64,000 nucleotides of DNA from Nocardiopsis potens DSM 45234 (lineage in GTDB: Bacteria; Actinomycetota; Actinomycetes; Streptosporangiales; Streptosporangiaceae): the NCBI RefSeq assembly GCF_000341105.1, contig NZ_ANBB01000021.1, positions 62,001-126,000 on the forward strand, in the 5' to 3' direction. The notes under the pieces are model-generated. The model was given only the letters and a program-made list of their open reading frames with translations. It was not told where the DNA came from and did not search any database. Below, in pieces: positions 9,067-17,213 of this stretch (positions within the stretch are counted from its first letter, which is position 1; each line of letters starts with the position of its first letter). The translations under genes and the position numbers were made by a program.

Positions 9067-10245
9067 TCACCGGGCCGCCGTCAGCAGCAGCGCCGAGGTT
9101 CCGGCCAGCACGTACCCCGGTTGCGCGGTGGAGAGCGCGACCTCGGCACCGGGGACCTGGCGCGGGCCCGCATCCCCGCGCAGCTGCTGGACCGCCTCGG
9201 CCGCGTGGTTGATGCCGTGCACGTACCCCTCGGAGAGGAAGCCGCCGTGCGTGTTGACCGGGAGCTCCCCGCCGATCCGCAGCGCGCCGGAGGCCGCGTA
9301 CGGGCCGCCCTCGCCCTTGGCGCAGAACCCGTAGTCCTCCAGCTGCACCAGGACGGTCCAGGTGAAGCAGTCGTAGAGCTCGGCGACGTCGACGTCGGCC
9401 GGGCCGAGGCCGGCCATCGCGTACAGCCGCGGCGCCAGCCGGGCGGCGGCCGAGGTGGTGGTGTCCGCGCCGATCCCGCCGGCCCCGGCCCCGGAGTAGG
9501 AGGAGTGCCCTCCGCCCCAGGCCGCGGCGGTGATGTTCACCGGGGGCCGGCGCAGGTCCCGGGCGCGTTCGGCGGAGGTCAGCACCAGGGCGCAGGCGCC
9601 GTCGGTCTCCAGGCAGCAGTCCAGCAGCCGGAACGGCTCGGCGATCCACCGGGAGGCCAGGTAGTCCTCCATGGTGATCGGGGCCCGCTTGAGCGCGCGC
9701 GGGTTGCCGGCCGCCTTCTCCCGCTGGCCGACGGCGACCGCGCCGAGGTGCTCGTGGGCGGTGCCGTAGGCCAGCATGTGCGCGCGGGCGAGCAGCGCGT
9801 AGTGCTGCGCGGGCGCGAGCAGCCCGTAGGGCGCCTGGTACTGCAGGTCGAAGGCGCCCGCCGGGGGCCGGCCCTGGCCGCCCATCCGGAACTCCGAGCG
9901 GGCGTTGATCGCGCGGTAGCAGACGACGGTCTCGGCGACGCCGGCGGCGATGGCCATGGCGGCCTGGCCGAGCACGGCGTGCGAGACGCTGCCGCCGCCG
10001 AACTGGTCCAGGTACCAGCCCTGGTCCTCGATGCCGAGGGCGGGCGCCACCACCCACGGCGGGCTGGAGTCGCCGACCCGGTGGGTGGCGATCCCGTCGA
10101 CGTCCTCGGGGCCCAGTCCGGCGTCGTCCAGCGCCGCGAGGATCGCCTCGCAGGCCAGCGTGGTGGTGCTGACCCCGGAGTCCTTGCCGAACGGGGTGTA
10201 TCCGACGCCGGCCACGGCCGCCGCGTCCCGCAGGGGTGCGCCCAC
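9067..10245 (-). CDS. Thiolase-fold lipid-transfer protein / Ltp2-like retro-aldolase, paralogue 1
   Basis: The 392-residue protein has the SCP-x/Ltp thiolase fold (AAVAGVGYTPFGKDSG start, DCCLETDGACALVLTS, ELYDCFTWT, HGGFLSEGYVHGINHAAEA). The position of the thiolase nucleophilic Cys reads FGGGSVSHAV, with no Cys, as in Ltp2-type aldolases that cleave C-C bonds of beta-hydroxyacyl-CoA rather than thiolyse. Conserved tyrosines at 291 and 341 are catalytic candidates. The GTG at 10245 follows AAGGAGG. It forms an operon with the DUF35 gene at 8476, and operators at 10338 and 10407 lie upstream. Confidence 0.85.
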   Translation of the reverse strand: MGAPLRDAAAVAGVGYTPFGKDSGVSTTTLACEAILAALDDAGLGPEDVDGIATHRVGDSSPPWVVAPALGIEDQGWYLDQFGGGSVSHAVLGQAAMAIAAGVAETVVCYRAINARSEFRMGGQGRPPAGAFDLQYQAPYGLLAPAQHYALLARAHMLAYGTAHEHLGAVAVGQREKAAGNPRALKRAPITMEDYLASRWIAEPFRLLDCCLETDGACALVLTSAERARDLRRPPVNITAAAWGGGHSSYSGAGAGGIGADTTTSAAARLAPRLYAMAGLGPADVDVAELYDCFTWTVLVQLEDYGFCAKGEGGPYAASGALRIGGELPVNTHGGFLSEGYVHGINHAAEAVQQLRGDAGPRQVPGAEVALSTAQPGYVLAGTSALLLTAAR

Positions 10246-10337
10246 CGCCTCGGCCTCCTTCCCGCGCCCGGCGCCGCGCCCGTCCCGCTCGGCGCGGGCG
10301 CGGCGCCGGGGTGCCGATCGACTCGCCCCGACCCAAT

Positions 10338-10355
10338 ACCAAGCAACTGCTTGGT
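10338..10355. promoter_or_regulatory. TetR-type operator, site 2
   Basis: ACCAAGCAACTGCTTGGT has perfect 8-bp arms around AC. It lies 93 bp upstream of the GTG of the Ltp2-like gene, in the divergent region with the flavin reductase, and probably serves the leftward promoter. It shares its arms with site 1. Confidence 0.7.
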
Positions 10356-10395
10356 GTCAAGGGGCCGCCCCCGTGACGGGGCGCGGAAAAGCGGG

Positions 10396-10424
10396 TACAG
10401 TGATGAACCAAGCAAGCGCTTGGG
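10396..10424. promoter_or_regulatory. Promoter -10 plus TetR-type operator, site 3
   Basis: ACCAAGCAAGCGCTTGGG (10407-10424) lies five bases after a -10-like TACAGT (10396-10401), which has GTGACG 17 bp upstream. It therefore sits over the start of the rightward transcript for the flavin reductase at 10482. Only the outermost base breaks the palindrome consensus. Confidence 0.7.
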
Positions 10425-10481
10425 TCAAGCGGCCGCCGCCGCTCCGGACGAACTCGGCCCCGCACAGGAAGGGCGACGCCC

Positions 10482-11093
10482 ATGTCTGCCGGCAACCCCG
10501 GATGCGCGAACCGCACCGTCGTCGAGACCCCGCCCCCCGAGGCCGCCCCGCAGCACCGCGCCAACGGCTCCGCCGCGCCCCGCGGCCCCGCCCCCGCCCG
10601 CCCCCCGGTCGACGGGCGCCGGTTCCGCGACGCTCTGGGCCGCTTCCCCACCGGCGTCGTCGCCATCACCGGCCGCGACCCGGAGTCCGGCCGCCCCGCG
10701 GGCCTGGCCGCCAACTCCTTCACCTCGGTCTCGCTGGACCCGCCGCTGGTCGGCTTCTGCGTCGCCCACACCAGCACCAGCTGGCCCGCGCTCCGCCGGG
10801 CGGGCCGCCTCGCCGTCAGCATCCTCGGCGCCGACCAGGAGGAGGCCTGCCGCCGGCTGGCCTCGAAGGGCGGCGACAAGTTCGCCGGCCTCGGCCACTT
10901 CCCCTCCCCCTCCGGGGCCCCGGTCCTGGACGGCGCGCCGGCCTGGCTCGAATGCTCCGTCGAGGCCGAGCACCCCGCCGGCGACCACCTGATCGTCGTC
11001 GCCCGCGTGCACCACCTGGACACCGACGGGGCCGCCGGCGGCGGCCCGCTCGTCTTCTACCGGGGCGGATACGGCGACCTGCCCTGGGGGTGA
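10482..11093 (+). CDS. Flavin reductase (HsaB/DIM6-NTAB family)
   Basis: The 203-residue protein has a Pro/Ala-rich N-terminal tail of about 40 residues and then the FMN-binding split-barrel domain: FRDALGRFPTGVVAITG, GLAANSFTSVSLDPPLVGFCV, LAVSILG, KFAGLGHF and the terminal PLVFYRGGYGDL. Such enzymes supply reduced flavin to two-component monooxygenases; HsaB of steroid degradation is the comparison I know. In this window the LLM proteins (4193, 23034, 57406) are the obvious possible clients. It is divergent from the Ltp2-like gene, with two operators in between. The ATG at 10482 follows AGGAAGGGCGACGCCC. Confidence 0.85.
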   Translation: MSAGNPGCANRTVVETPPPEAAPQHRANGSAAPRGPAPARPPVDGRRFRDALGRFPTGVVAITGRDPESGRPAGLAANSFTSVSLDPPLVGFCVAHTSTSWPALRRAGRLAVSILGADQEEACRRLASKGGDKFAGLGHFPSPSGAPVLDGAPAWLECSVEAEHPAGDHLIVVARVHHLDTDGAAGGGPLVFYRGGYGDLPWG

Positions 11094-11411
11094 CGCCCGC
11101 GCACCACGCCGGCCGCGCCCTCGCCGGACCGGGAGCGCCGGACCGGGCGGCGCCCCGCCCCCTTCTCTCCGCCGCCCGGGCGGAGGGATCGGCCCCGGAA
11201 GCGGACACCGGCGGCGCCGCGCCTTCCCCCCCCCGCCCTTCTCTGCGCCGCCCGGCCGGTTCCCGGTCCGACCAGGGCCGCGCCGGCCGTACCTTTGGGT
11301 TGCGGACCGGGGAGGCGCCCCGGCCGGACGGATCATCGCGGGAGAGGGCGGGAGGCGGCGGGTTCCCCGACGCCCGCGGCGCCCCTCCCGCCGAGGGTGC
11401 AGGGGGCGGGC
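11094..11411. other. Gene-free gap with a degenerate direct repeat
   Basis: I see no gene in these 318 bases. A GC-rich motif built around CCCTTCTCTNCGCCGCCCGG occurs twice (about 11160 and 11238) in imperfect direct repeat. No operator of the ACCAAGC type is present. Confidence 0.5.
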
Positions 11412-12242
11412 ATGGGAGCCGAGACGGCCGCGGGCGGGCCGCGGACGGAGCTGCTGCGGGACGCCGACCGGGCGGACTCCTGGCTGCTGGTGGTGGACGG
11501 GACGCCGCAGTCCCACGTCGACCTGGCGGACCCGACGCACCTGGACTTCGAGTACGTGCGCCGGCTCGGGCACGTCGCCGACCTCGCGGCGCCGGCCGGG
11601 CGGCCGATCGAGGCGTTCCACCTCGGCGCGGGCGCGCTGACCCTGGCCCGCTACATCGCGGCGACCCGGCCGGGGTCGCGGCAGCGGGCCGTGGACATCG
11701 ACGCCGACCTGGTCGAGCTGGTCCGCCGGGAGCTCCCGCTGGACCGGCGGGCCGGGATCCGGGTCGGCATCGGCGACGCCCGGGCCTGGCTGGCCGAGCG
11801 CCGGGACGGCACCGCGGACCTGGTCGTGTGCGACGTGTTCGCCGGTGCGCGCACCCCGGCCGCGCTGACCACCGCCGAGTTCCACGCCGACGCGGCGCGC
11901 GTGCTCCGCCCCGGCGGCGTGTTCGCGGTCAACGTCGCCGACGGCGGGCGCCTGGCGCACACCAGGGCGCAGCTGGCCACCGCCGCCACCGCGTTCGCGC
12001 ACACCGCGCTGATCGCCGAGCCCTCGGTGCTGCGCGGGCGCCGGTTCGGCAACCTCGTCCTGGCCGCCTCGGACCGCCCGCTGCCCGTCGACGAGCTGGG
12101 CCGCCGCGCCCACCGCGACCCGGACATGGCCCGGCTGGTCTGCGGACCGGACCTGGAGCGGTTCACCGCGGGCACCGCACCGGTCCGCGACGGCGCCGCC
12201 GCGGACTCCCCCGCCCCGCCCGAGGGCGCCTTCACCCGCTGA
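11412..12242 (+). CDS. Spermidine synthase-like class I methyltransferase-fold protein
   Basis: The 276-residue protein (ATG at 11412) contains the nucleotide-binding core of SpeE-like proteins: EAFHLGAGALTLARYIA (glycine loop near 60), RAVDIDADLVELVRREL (acidic strand 2), GDARAWLAERRDGTADLVVCDVF and LRPGGVFAVNVADG. Actinobacterial members are mostly annotated as spermidine-synthase-like, and whether they make polyamines is unclear. There is no membrane part, unlike the fused MFS forms. The Asp pairs after DARAW resemble the SpeE decarboxy-AdoMet/putrescine site only loosely. It is followed 12 bases after the stop by a 64-bp palindrome. Confidence 0.75.
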   Translation: MGAETAAGGPRTELLRDADRADSWLLVVDGTPQSHVDLADPTHLDFEYVRRLGHVADLAAPAGRPIEAFHLGAGALTLARYIAATRPGSRQRAVDIDADLVELVRRELPLDRRAGIRVGIGDARAWLAERRDGTADLVVCDVFAGARTPAALTTAEFHADAARVLRPGGVFAVNVADGGRLAHTRAQLATAATAFAHTALIAEPSVLRGRRFGNLVLAASDRPLPVDELGRRAHRDPDMARLVCGPDLERFTAGTAPVRDGAAADSPAPPEGAFTR

Positions 12243-12254
12243 GCGCCCCCTCCC

Positions 12255-12318
12255 CGATGATCTTGACGTTGCGGGGGCATCAGAGCGCTCTGATGCCCCC
12301 GCAACGTCAAGATCATCG
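12255..12318. repeat. 64-bp perfect palindrome, copy 2
   Basis: The 32-nt arms (12255-12286 and 12287-12318) are perfectly complementary with the same AGAGCGCTCT centre as copy 1. The arm starts CGATGATCTTGACGTTGC. Differences from copy 1 occur on both arms, so pairing is kept. It follows the methyltransferase stop codon by 12 bases. Confidence 0.9.
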
Positions 12319-12418
12319 CCCGGGGTCGCCCTGTCATCCGACGGGTCCGCGCGGTAGCCTGGCCCGGACACGTCCCGCCCGGTCGGGCGGGCGGCGGACG
12401 CATGAGCGCGAGGAAGCG

Positions 12419-12503
12419 ATGGAGCACGAGTCACGGCTTTTCGTGACGCCCCCTCCGGTCGGCTGACCGGGGCGCCGGGTCCTCCCCCGCGGTGAACCGC
12501 GGC
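12419..12503 (+). promoter_or_regulatory. Possible leader-peptide attenuator upstream of the EamA gene
   Basis: A 15-codon ORF MEHESRLFVTPPPVG (12419-12466) is preceded by GAGGAAG and followed by a perfect CCGCGG-TGAA-CCGCGG hairpin at 12488-12503. Its own sequence contains a GTCACG...CGTGAC stem. The Pro triplet near the end could stall ribosomes. It lies about 105 bp upstream of the transporter at 12571. This is an inference from layout only. Confidence 0.35.
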
Positions 12504-12570
12504 GGGTTCCTCAGCCGATCGCGGACGCCCCTCGACGATCCCCTGTTCCGTCGACGGAGGAGTCCTCTTC

Positions 12571-13530
12571 GTGTCGTCTTCCCTTCCCGCGGCGCAGGCC
12601 GCGGTTCCCTCCCGCGCGCCGTCCCAGCGCGGGTTCGCACTGCTGCTGCTCGCCGGGGTGCTCTGGGGCACCGGCGGGCCCGCCGGGCACCTGCTGCAGG
12701 CCCAGGGGGTCGCCCCGATGGCCGCGGCGACCTACCGGCTGCTCCTGGCCGGCCTGCTCATCTCCGCCTTCCTGGCGGCCACCGGGGAGCTGAGGCGGAT
12801 CCCGCGGTCCCGGCCGCTGCTCCGGCGGCTGGCGGTCAACGGCGCCCTGCACGCGGTGTTCCAGATGCTCTACTTCGGCTCGCTCGCGCTGATCCCGGTG
12901 GGCCTGGCCACGCTGGTCAAGATCGGCAGCGTGCCGGTCTTCGTCGCGGTGGGCGTGTGCGCGCTGTCCCGCAGCCGGCCCGGCGCCCGACTGGCCGTGC
13001 CGGTGCTGCTGGCCGTGGCGGGCCTGGCGCTGCTCGCCGGGTTCCCCGGGGCCGGCGGCTCCCCCGCCCGGCTGGCCGGCGGCCTGGCCTGCGCGCTCGG
13101 CGCCGGGCTTGCCTTCTCCGCGATGACCCTGGTCAACCGGAGGCCGGTGGAGGGCCTGCCGCCGCTGGCCAACGCCGGCCTGGGCATGCTCATCGGCGCG
13201 GTGCTGCTGCTCCCCGCCGGGGCCGCGACCGGCCTCGCGGTGCCGGTGCGGGCCGACACCCTGGCCCTGCTCGCGTTCCTCGGCACGGTGCCCACCGTGC
13301 TGGCCTACCTGGCCTACTTCGCCGGGCTGCGGACCGCCTCCGACACCGGGGCGGCCGTCGGCACACTGGCCGAGCCGCTGACCGCGGCGCTGCTGTCGGT
13401 GGCCTTCCTCGGCGAGGCGATGACGCCGCTGGGCATGGCCGGGGCGGTGCTGCTGCTCGCCTCGATGGGGGCCGAACCGCTCGCCCGCGCGGTCGGTGAG
13501 CGCCGCCGGCGCCGGCCCGGGCCCCGGTAG
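12571..13530 (+). CDS. EamA/DMT-family transporter
   Basis: The 319-residue protein is a ten-helix drug/metabolite transporter with two EamA repeats (about residues 18-148 and 165-305). It starts GFALLLLAGVLWGTGGPAGHLL, typical for the first helix, and repeat two contains GTVPTVLAYLAYFAGLRTASDTGAAVGTLAEPLTAALLSVAFLGE, the usual DMT signature region. It should export small metabolites or amino acids across the inner membrane; the substrate is unknown. The GTG at 12571 follows GGAGGAG. A possible leader peptide and hairpin precede it. Confidence 0.85.
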   Translation: MSSSLPAAQAAVPSRAPSQRGFALLLLAGVLWGTGGPAGHLLQAQGVAPMAAATYRLLLAGLLISAFLAATGELRRIPRSRPLLRRLAVNGALHAVFQMLYFGSLALIPVGLATLVKIGSVPVFVAVGVCALSRSRPGARLAVPVLLAVAGLALLAGFPGAGGSPARLAGGLACALGAGLAFSAMTLVNRRPVEGLPPLANAGLGMLIGAVLLLPAGAATGLAVPVRADTLALLAFLGTVPTVLAYLAYFAGLRTASDTGAAVGTLAEPLTAALLSVAFLGEAMTPLGMAGAVLLLASMGAEPLARAVGERRRRRPGPR

Positions 13531-13636
13531 CCCGGGGCGGCGGCCCGAACCCCCGCGGCCCGGGGTTCCGGGGGCGGGAGGCCCGTGCGCGGCCGGCCGC
13601 CCCTCCGGCGGCCGGGGAGAGCCGGGCGCCCGCGCC

Positions 13637-13664
13637 GGGGCGTACTCCGCCGGGAGTACGCCCC
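13637..13664. promoter_or_regulatory. Inverted repeat upstream of the first two-component operon
   Basis: GGGGCGTACTCC (13637-13648) and GGAGTACGCCCC (13653-13664) form perfect 12-bp arms around four bases, about 70 bp before the histidine kinase start. Symmetry and position suggest an autoregulatory site for the NarL-type response regulator encoded next, or a repressor operator. Confidence 0.45.
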
Positions 13665-13730
13665 CGGCTCCGGGAACCTCCCCCTGGGGGACGCCCCGAC
13701 CGGGGTGGGGGCGCGTAACGTCGAACCGCG

Positions 13731-14942
13731 ATGATCCGCCTGCCTCCCCGTCCGTCCCGGACCGACGTCCTGATCGCCGCCGTGATCGCGGCGGCCGTCG
13801 CCCTGCCCACGGTCGCCCTGGACCTGTGGCACGCCCCGGCGTTCGAGCGGTCCCTGAGCGACCTCGGCCTCCTCGGCTACATCCTGATCCTGCTCGGCAC
13901 CGTGCCGCTGGTCTGGGTGCGCACCGCCCCGGTGCCGACCGGCCTGATCGTGGTCCCCTCCGCCACGGTGTACTACCCGCTCGGCTTCCCCGACGGGCCG
14001 CTGATGCTCTGCGCCGCGCTCGCGCTGTTCGTCCCGGTCGCGCAGGGCATGCGCTGGCAGGGCTGGACGCTGGGGATCGCGCAGTGGCTCACCGTCTACG
14101 CCTGGGAGTTCACCGACGAGGGCGCGTTCCGCATCGGCCAGGCGTTCGGCGTGCTCGCCTGGGTGCTGGTCGTGCTGATCTCCGCCGAGCTGGTGCGCTG
14201 GCGCCGCGACTACCTCTCCGTGCAGGAGCAGCGGCGGGCCGACGCCGCGCGCAGCCGGGAGGAGGAGATCCTGCGCCGCGCCGCCGACGAGCGGCTCCGG
14301 CTGGCCCGCGAGGTGCACGACACCGTGGCGCACAGCATCTCGCTGATCAACGTGCAGGCGGGCACCGCGCTCTACCTGATCGAATCCGAGCCGGAGCGCG
14401 CCGCCGAGGCGCTCGCCACCATCAAGCGGACCAGCAAGTCGGCCCTGCAGGAGCTGCGCGCCACGCTGGACGTGCTGCGGGCGGTCGACGAGAAGGCGCC
14501 GCGCAGCCCCGCCCCCGCGCTGGACGGCCTGGCGGCCCTGGCCGAGGAGACCCGCACCTCCGGGCTGGAGGTGACGGTGGAGGCCTCCGGGGAGCGGCGG
14601 CTGCCGCCCAACGTCGAGGCGACCGGCTACCGGATCGTCCAGGAGGCGCTGACCAACGCGGTCCGGCACAGCGGGGCGGCGCACGCCCGGGTCGGCCTGG
14701 TCTTCGGCGAGCGGTGGCTGGAGATCTCGGTGACCGACGACGGCCGCGGCGCGCCGGACGGGGTCCGCCCGGGGAACGGGATCACCGGGATGCGAGAGCG
14801 CGCCGCGCTGCTGGGCGGGGACTTCTCCGCCGGGCCGCGGCCGGGCGGCCGGGGCTTCGAGGTCCGGGCGCGGCTGCCGCACTTCCCGGCCGACGGCGGT
14901 TCCCCCCGCCCCGACGGCGCCGGGCGCGACGGTGCCGGATGA
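13731..14942 (+). CDS. Sensor histidine kinase (NarL-partner, HisKA_3 type)
   Basis: The 403-residue kinase has an N-terminal membrane region of about five or six helices (residues 12-160) with no large extracellular domain. A linker follows, then the HisKA_3 phosphoacceptor helix (RLAREVHDTVAHSISLINVQAG, His near 205), and a HATPase_c domain with ATGYRIVQEALTNAVRHS (N-box) and VTDDGRGA and GNGITGMRERAALLGG (G-boxes). It phosphorylates the response regulator encoded 48 bp downstream. The ATG at 13731 has almost no leader after a TAACGT -10-like box, so the transcript may be nearly leaderless. The signal is unknown; cydAB downstream is one possible target. Confidence 0.9.
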   Translation: MIRLPPRPSRTDVLIAAVIAAAVALPTVALDLWHAPAFERSLSDLGLLGYILILLGTVPLVWVRTAPVPTGLIVVPSATVYYPLGFPDGPLMLCAALALFVPVAQGMRWQGWTLGIAQWLTVYAWEFTDEGAFRIGQAFGVLAWVLVVLISAELVRWRRDYLSVQEQRRADAARSREEEILRRAADERLRLAREVHDTVAHSISLINVQAGTALYLIESEPERAAEALATIKRTSKSALQELRATLDVLRAVDEKAPRSPAPALDGLAALAEETRTSGLEVTVEASGERRLPPNVEATGYRIVQEALTNAVRHSGAAHARVGLVFGERWLEISVTDDGRGAPDGVRPGNGITGMRERAALLGGDFSAGPRPGGRGFEVRARLPHFPADGGSPRPDGAGRDGAG

Positions 14943-14990
14943 TGGACGGGTCCGGGTGAGGAGCACTCGACCGCAGCGAAGGGGCCGGGA

Positions 14991-15659
14991 TTGATCAGAG
15001 TACTGCTGGCGGACGACCAGTCGCTGGTCCGGGCGGGGTTCCGGGCCCTGCTGAACAGCGCTCCCGACATCGAGGTGGTGGCCGAGGCCGCCGACGGCGC
15101 CGAAGCGGTCCGGCTGACCGCCTCGGCCCGGCCGGACGTGGTGCTGATGGACATCCGGATGCCCGGCACCGACGGGCTCGCCGCCAGCGGGCGGATCCTC
15201 GCCGAGTCCGGCCCGGACGGCCCCCGGATCATCATCCTCACCACCTTCGACCTGGACGAGTACATCTTCGAGGCGCTGCGCATGGGCGCCAGCGGGTTCC
15301 TGGTCAAGGACACCGAGCCGGAGGACCTGCTGCAGGCGGTCCGGGTGGTCGCCGAGGGGGACGCGCTGCTCTCGCCCGGCGTCACCCGCCGGCTGATCTC
15401 CGACTACGCCCGCCGCGCGCCGCGCGCCGCCGCGCCGACCGCCTCCCTGGACGGGCTGACCGAGCGGGAGCGCGAGGTGCTCGCGCTGGTCGGCGCGGGG
15501 CTGTCCAACGACGAGATCGCCGCGCGGCTGGTGGTCAGCCCCGCCACGGCCAAGACCCACGTCAGCCGGATCATGGTGAAGCTGCGCATGCGCGACCGCG
15601 CCCAGCTGGTGGTCCTCGCCTACGAGTCGTCGCTGGTGACCCCCGGCTGGCTGGACTGA
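14991..15659 (+). CDS. NarL/LuxR-family response regulator
   Basis: The 222-residue protein has a receiver domain (IRVLLADDQSLVRAGFRALL, phospho-Asp in DVVLMDIRMPGTDG, Lys in FLVKDTEPEDLL) and a C-terminal LuxR helix-turn-helix (LTEREREVLALVGAGLSNDEIAARLVVSPATAKTHVSRIMVKL). A TTG start at 14991 with GGGGCCGGGA upstream fits the conserved N-terminus. It is cognate to the preceding kinase. The palindrome at 13637 is a candidate binding site. A strong hairpin at 15676-15700 ends the operon. Confidence 0.92.
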   Translation: MIRVLLADDQSLVRAGFRALLNSAPDIEVVAEAADGAEAVRLTASARPDVVLMDIRMPGTDGLAASGRILAESGPDGPRIIILTTFDLDEYIFEALRMGASGFLVKDTEPEDLLQAVRVVAEGDALLSPGVTRRLISDYARRAPRAAAPTASLDGLTEREREVLALVGAGLSNDEIAARLVVSPATAKTHVSRIMVKLRMRDRAQLVVLAYESSLVTPGWLD

Positions 15660-15675
15660 CCCCGGGGCGGGCCGG

Positions 15676-15700
15676 GGCCGGCCGGCTCCCCCGGCCGGCC
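15676..15700 (+). terminator. Hairpin terminator after the response regulator
   Basis: GGCCGGCCGG (15676-15685) and CCGGCCGGCC (15691-15700) form a 10-bp stem with a 5-nt loop, 16 bases after the stop codon. The rest of the gap to 15940 is GC-rich. It contains a near-palindrome CTACCCCC/GGGGGCGTAG at 15800-15817 that may be a control site for cydA. Confidence 0.65.
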
Positions 15701-15940
15701 GAACCGGCCTGCGGGGACGCGCCTCCGCCCCCGGCCGGGCGTTCGGGGGTTGCCCCGGGATCCGGCCGCCCGCCCCCGGGGAAGGGTCGGGGTTTCCCCC
15801 TACCCCCGGGGGCGTAGCCGGGGAGGGGGCCGCACCCCCGGCGCGGTAGGGGGATTGCCTTCCCCGGGGCGATGCCCGGAGGGCGGGCCGGGCGGGAGCA
15901 TCGGAGCGTTCCGTTCCCCTACCGGCGAAGGCTCAGGGCG

Positions 15941-17182
15941 ATGCTCGACGACCCGCTTGTCCTCGCGCGGCTCCAGTTCGCGCTCACAGCGGCGACGCAC
16001 TACATGTTCGTCGCCTTCACCCTCGGCCTCGCGCCGTACATCCTGGTCACGCAGTTCATCGCGGTGCTGCGCCGGGACGCCGCGCGGATGCGCGCGGTGC
16101 GCTTCTGGGGCGGCCTCTACCTGGTCAACTACGCGATGGGCATCCTGTCCGGGCTGGTCATGGAGCTCCAGCTGGGGCTGAACTGGAGCGGGCTGAACGA
16201 GATGTTCGGCTACGTCTTCGGCGCCCCGCTCGCGGTGGAGACGATGGCCGCGTTCTTCGTCGAGTCGACCTTCCTCGGCCTGTGGATCTTCGGCTGGGAC
16301 CGGATGGGCCGCTGGGCGCACTGGGCGTGCTTCCTGGTGGTGACGGGCACCGCCTACCTCTCCGCCTACTGGGTCCTGGTCGCCAACGGCGTCCTCAAGT
16401 GGCCCGACGGGTTCCGGATCGAGGGCGGCGAGGCCGTGCTGGAGGACCCGATGGCGCTGGTCGCCAACCCGTCGGCGGTGATGGCGTTCTGGCACGTGGC
16501 GAGCACCGCCCTGCTGGTCGGCGGCGCGGTGGTGGCCGCGGTCAGCGCCTACCACCTGGCCCGGCGCAACGACCCGGACCGGATGTTCCACCGCGGGGTC
16601 CGCGCCGGCACGGTGATGCTGATCCTCGGCGTGATGCCCACGGTGATCACCGGCGGCACCCAGTTCTCCCTGTTCGGCAAGGAGCCGCCGACGGCCGGGC
16701 TCACCTACACCGCCGACGAGATCGAGGCGATCGAGAAGGCCTCAGACTCCTCCGTCGCCACCGCGTTCGGGGCGGCCGGCGACATGGTGATGATGAGCGC
16801 GTGGGCGATGATCTCCCTCGCCGCCGGGCTGCTGGCGCTGGTGTGGCTGCTGCGCGGCCTGAGCAAGTGGCGCTGGTTCCTGCACCCGGTGGTGTTCCTG
16901 CCGCTGCTCCCCTACGCCGCGAGCATCGGCGGGTGGGTCTTCCGGGAGACCAACCGCCAGCCCTGGGTGGTGCGGGGCCACCTGACCACCGCCGACGCGA
17001 TGACCGACCTGAGCCCGGCGATGGCGCTCGCCTCCTTCTCCTTCTTCACCGTCGCCTTCGCCGTGCTCGGCGGGGCCACCCTCTGGCTGCTCGCCCGGTT
17101 CGCCCGGCGCGGCCCCGAGGGCGGGCCACTGGCGCCGGCCCCCGCCGAGGAGGCGGAGCCCGCCCCCGTCCGGACCTTCTGA
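15941..17182 (+). CDS. cydA: Cytochrome bd-type ubiquinol oxidase subunit I, compact form
   Basis: Subunit I of the bd oxidase reduces oxygen with quinol in the membrane. At 413 residues it is shorter than most CydA. Motifs seen are RLQFALTAATHYMF (heme b595 His20), MELQLGLNWSGL, GAPLAVETMAAFFVESTFLG with the conserved Glu residues, FWHVASTALLV (heme b558 His) and TNRQPWVV in place of GRQPW. The periplasmic Q-loop is reduced to about 40 residues (GGTQFSLFGKEPPTAG...) and lacks the usual QP-K-AAxE segment, so quinol binding may differ. The ATG at 15941 was chosen to match the conserved N-terminus, and the upstream extension to 15872 is rejected. Confidence 0.88.
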   Translation: MLDDPLVLARLQFALTAATHYMFVAFTLGLAPYILVTQFIAVLRRDAARMRAVRFWGGLYLVNYAMGILSGLVMELQLGLNWSGLNEMFGYVFGAPLAVETMAAFFVESTFLGLWIFGWDRMGRWAHWACFLVVTGTAYLSAYWVLVANGVLKWPDGFRIEGGEAVLEDPMALVANPSAVMAFWHVASTALLVGGAVVAAVSAYHLARRNDPDRMFHRGVRAGTVMLILGVMPTVITGGTQFSLFGKEPPTAGLTYTADEIEAIEKASDSSVATAFGAAGDMVMMSAWAMISLAAGLLALVWLLRGLSKWRWFLHPVVFLPLLPYAASIGGWVFRETNRQPWVVRGHLTTADAMTDLSPAMALASFSFFTVAFAVLGGATLWLLARFARRGPEGGPLAPAPAEEAEPAPVRTF

Positions 17183-17213
17183 CCACCAGCCCGACGACCG
17201 CAGGAGAACCAGC

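Noticed and set aside
8461-11023. Long open frames on both strands (843 and 873 codons) across the DUF35-thiolase-reductase block
   Set aside because: They run through the palindrome, operators and three recognisable genes in other frames, and have no domain.
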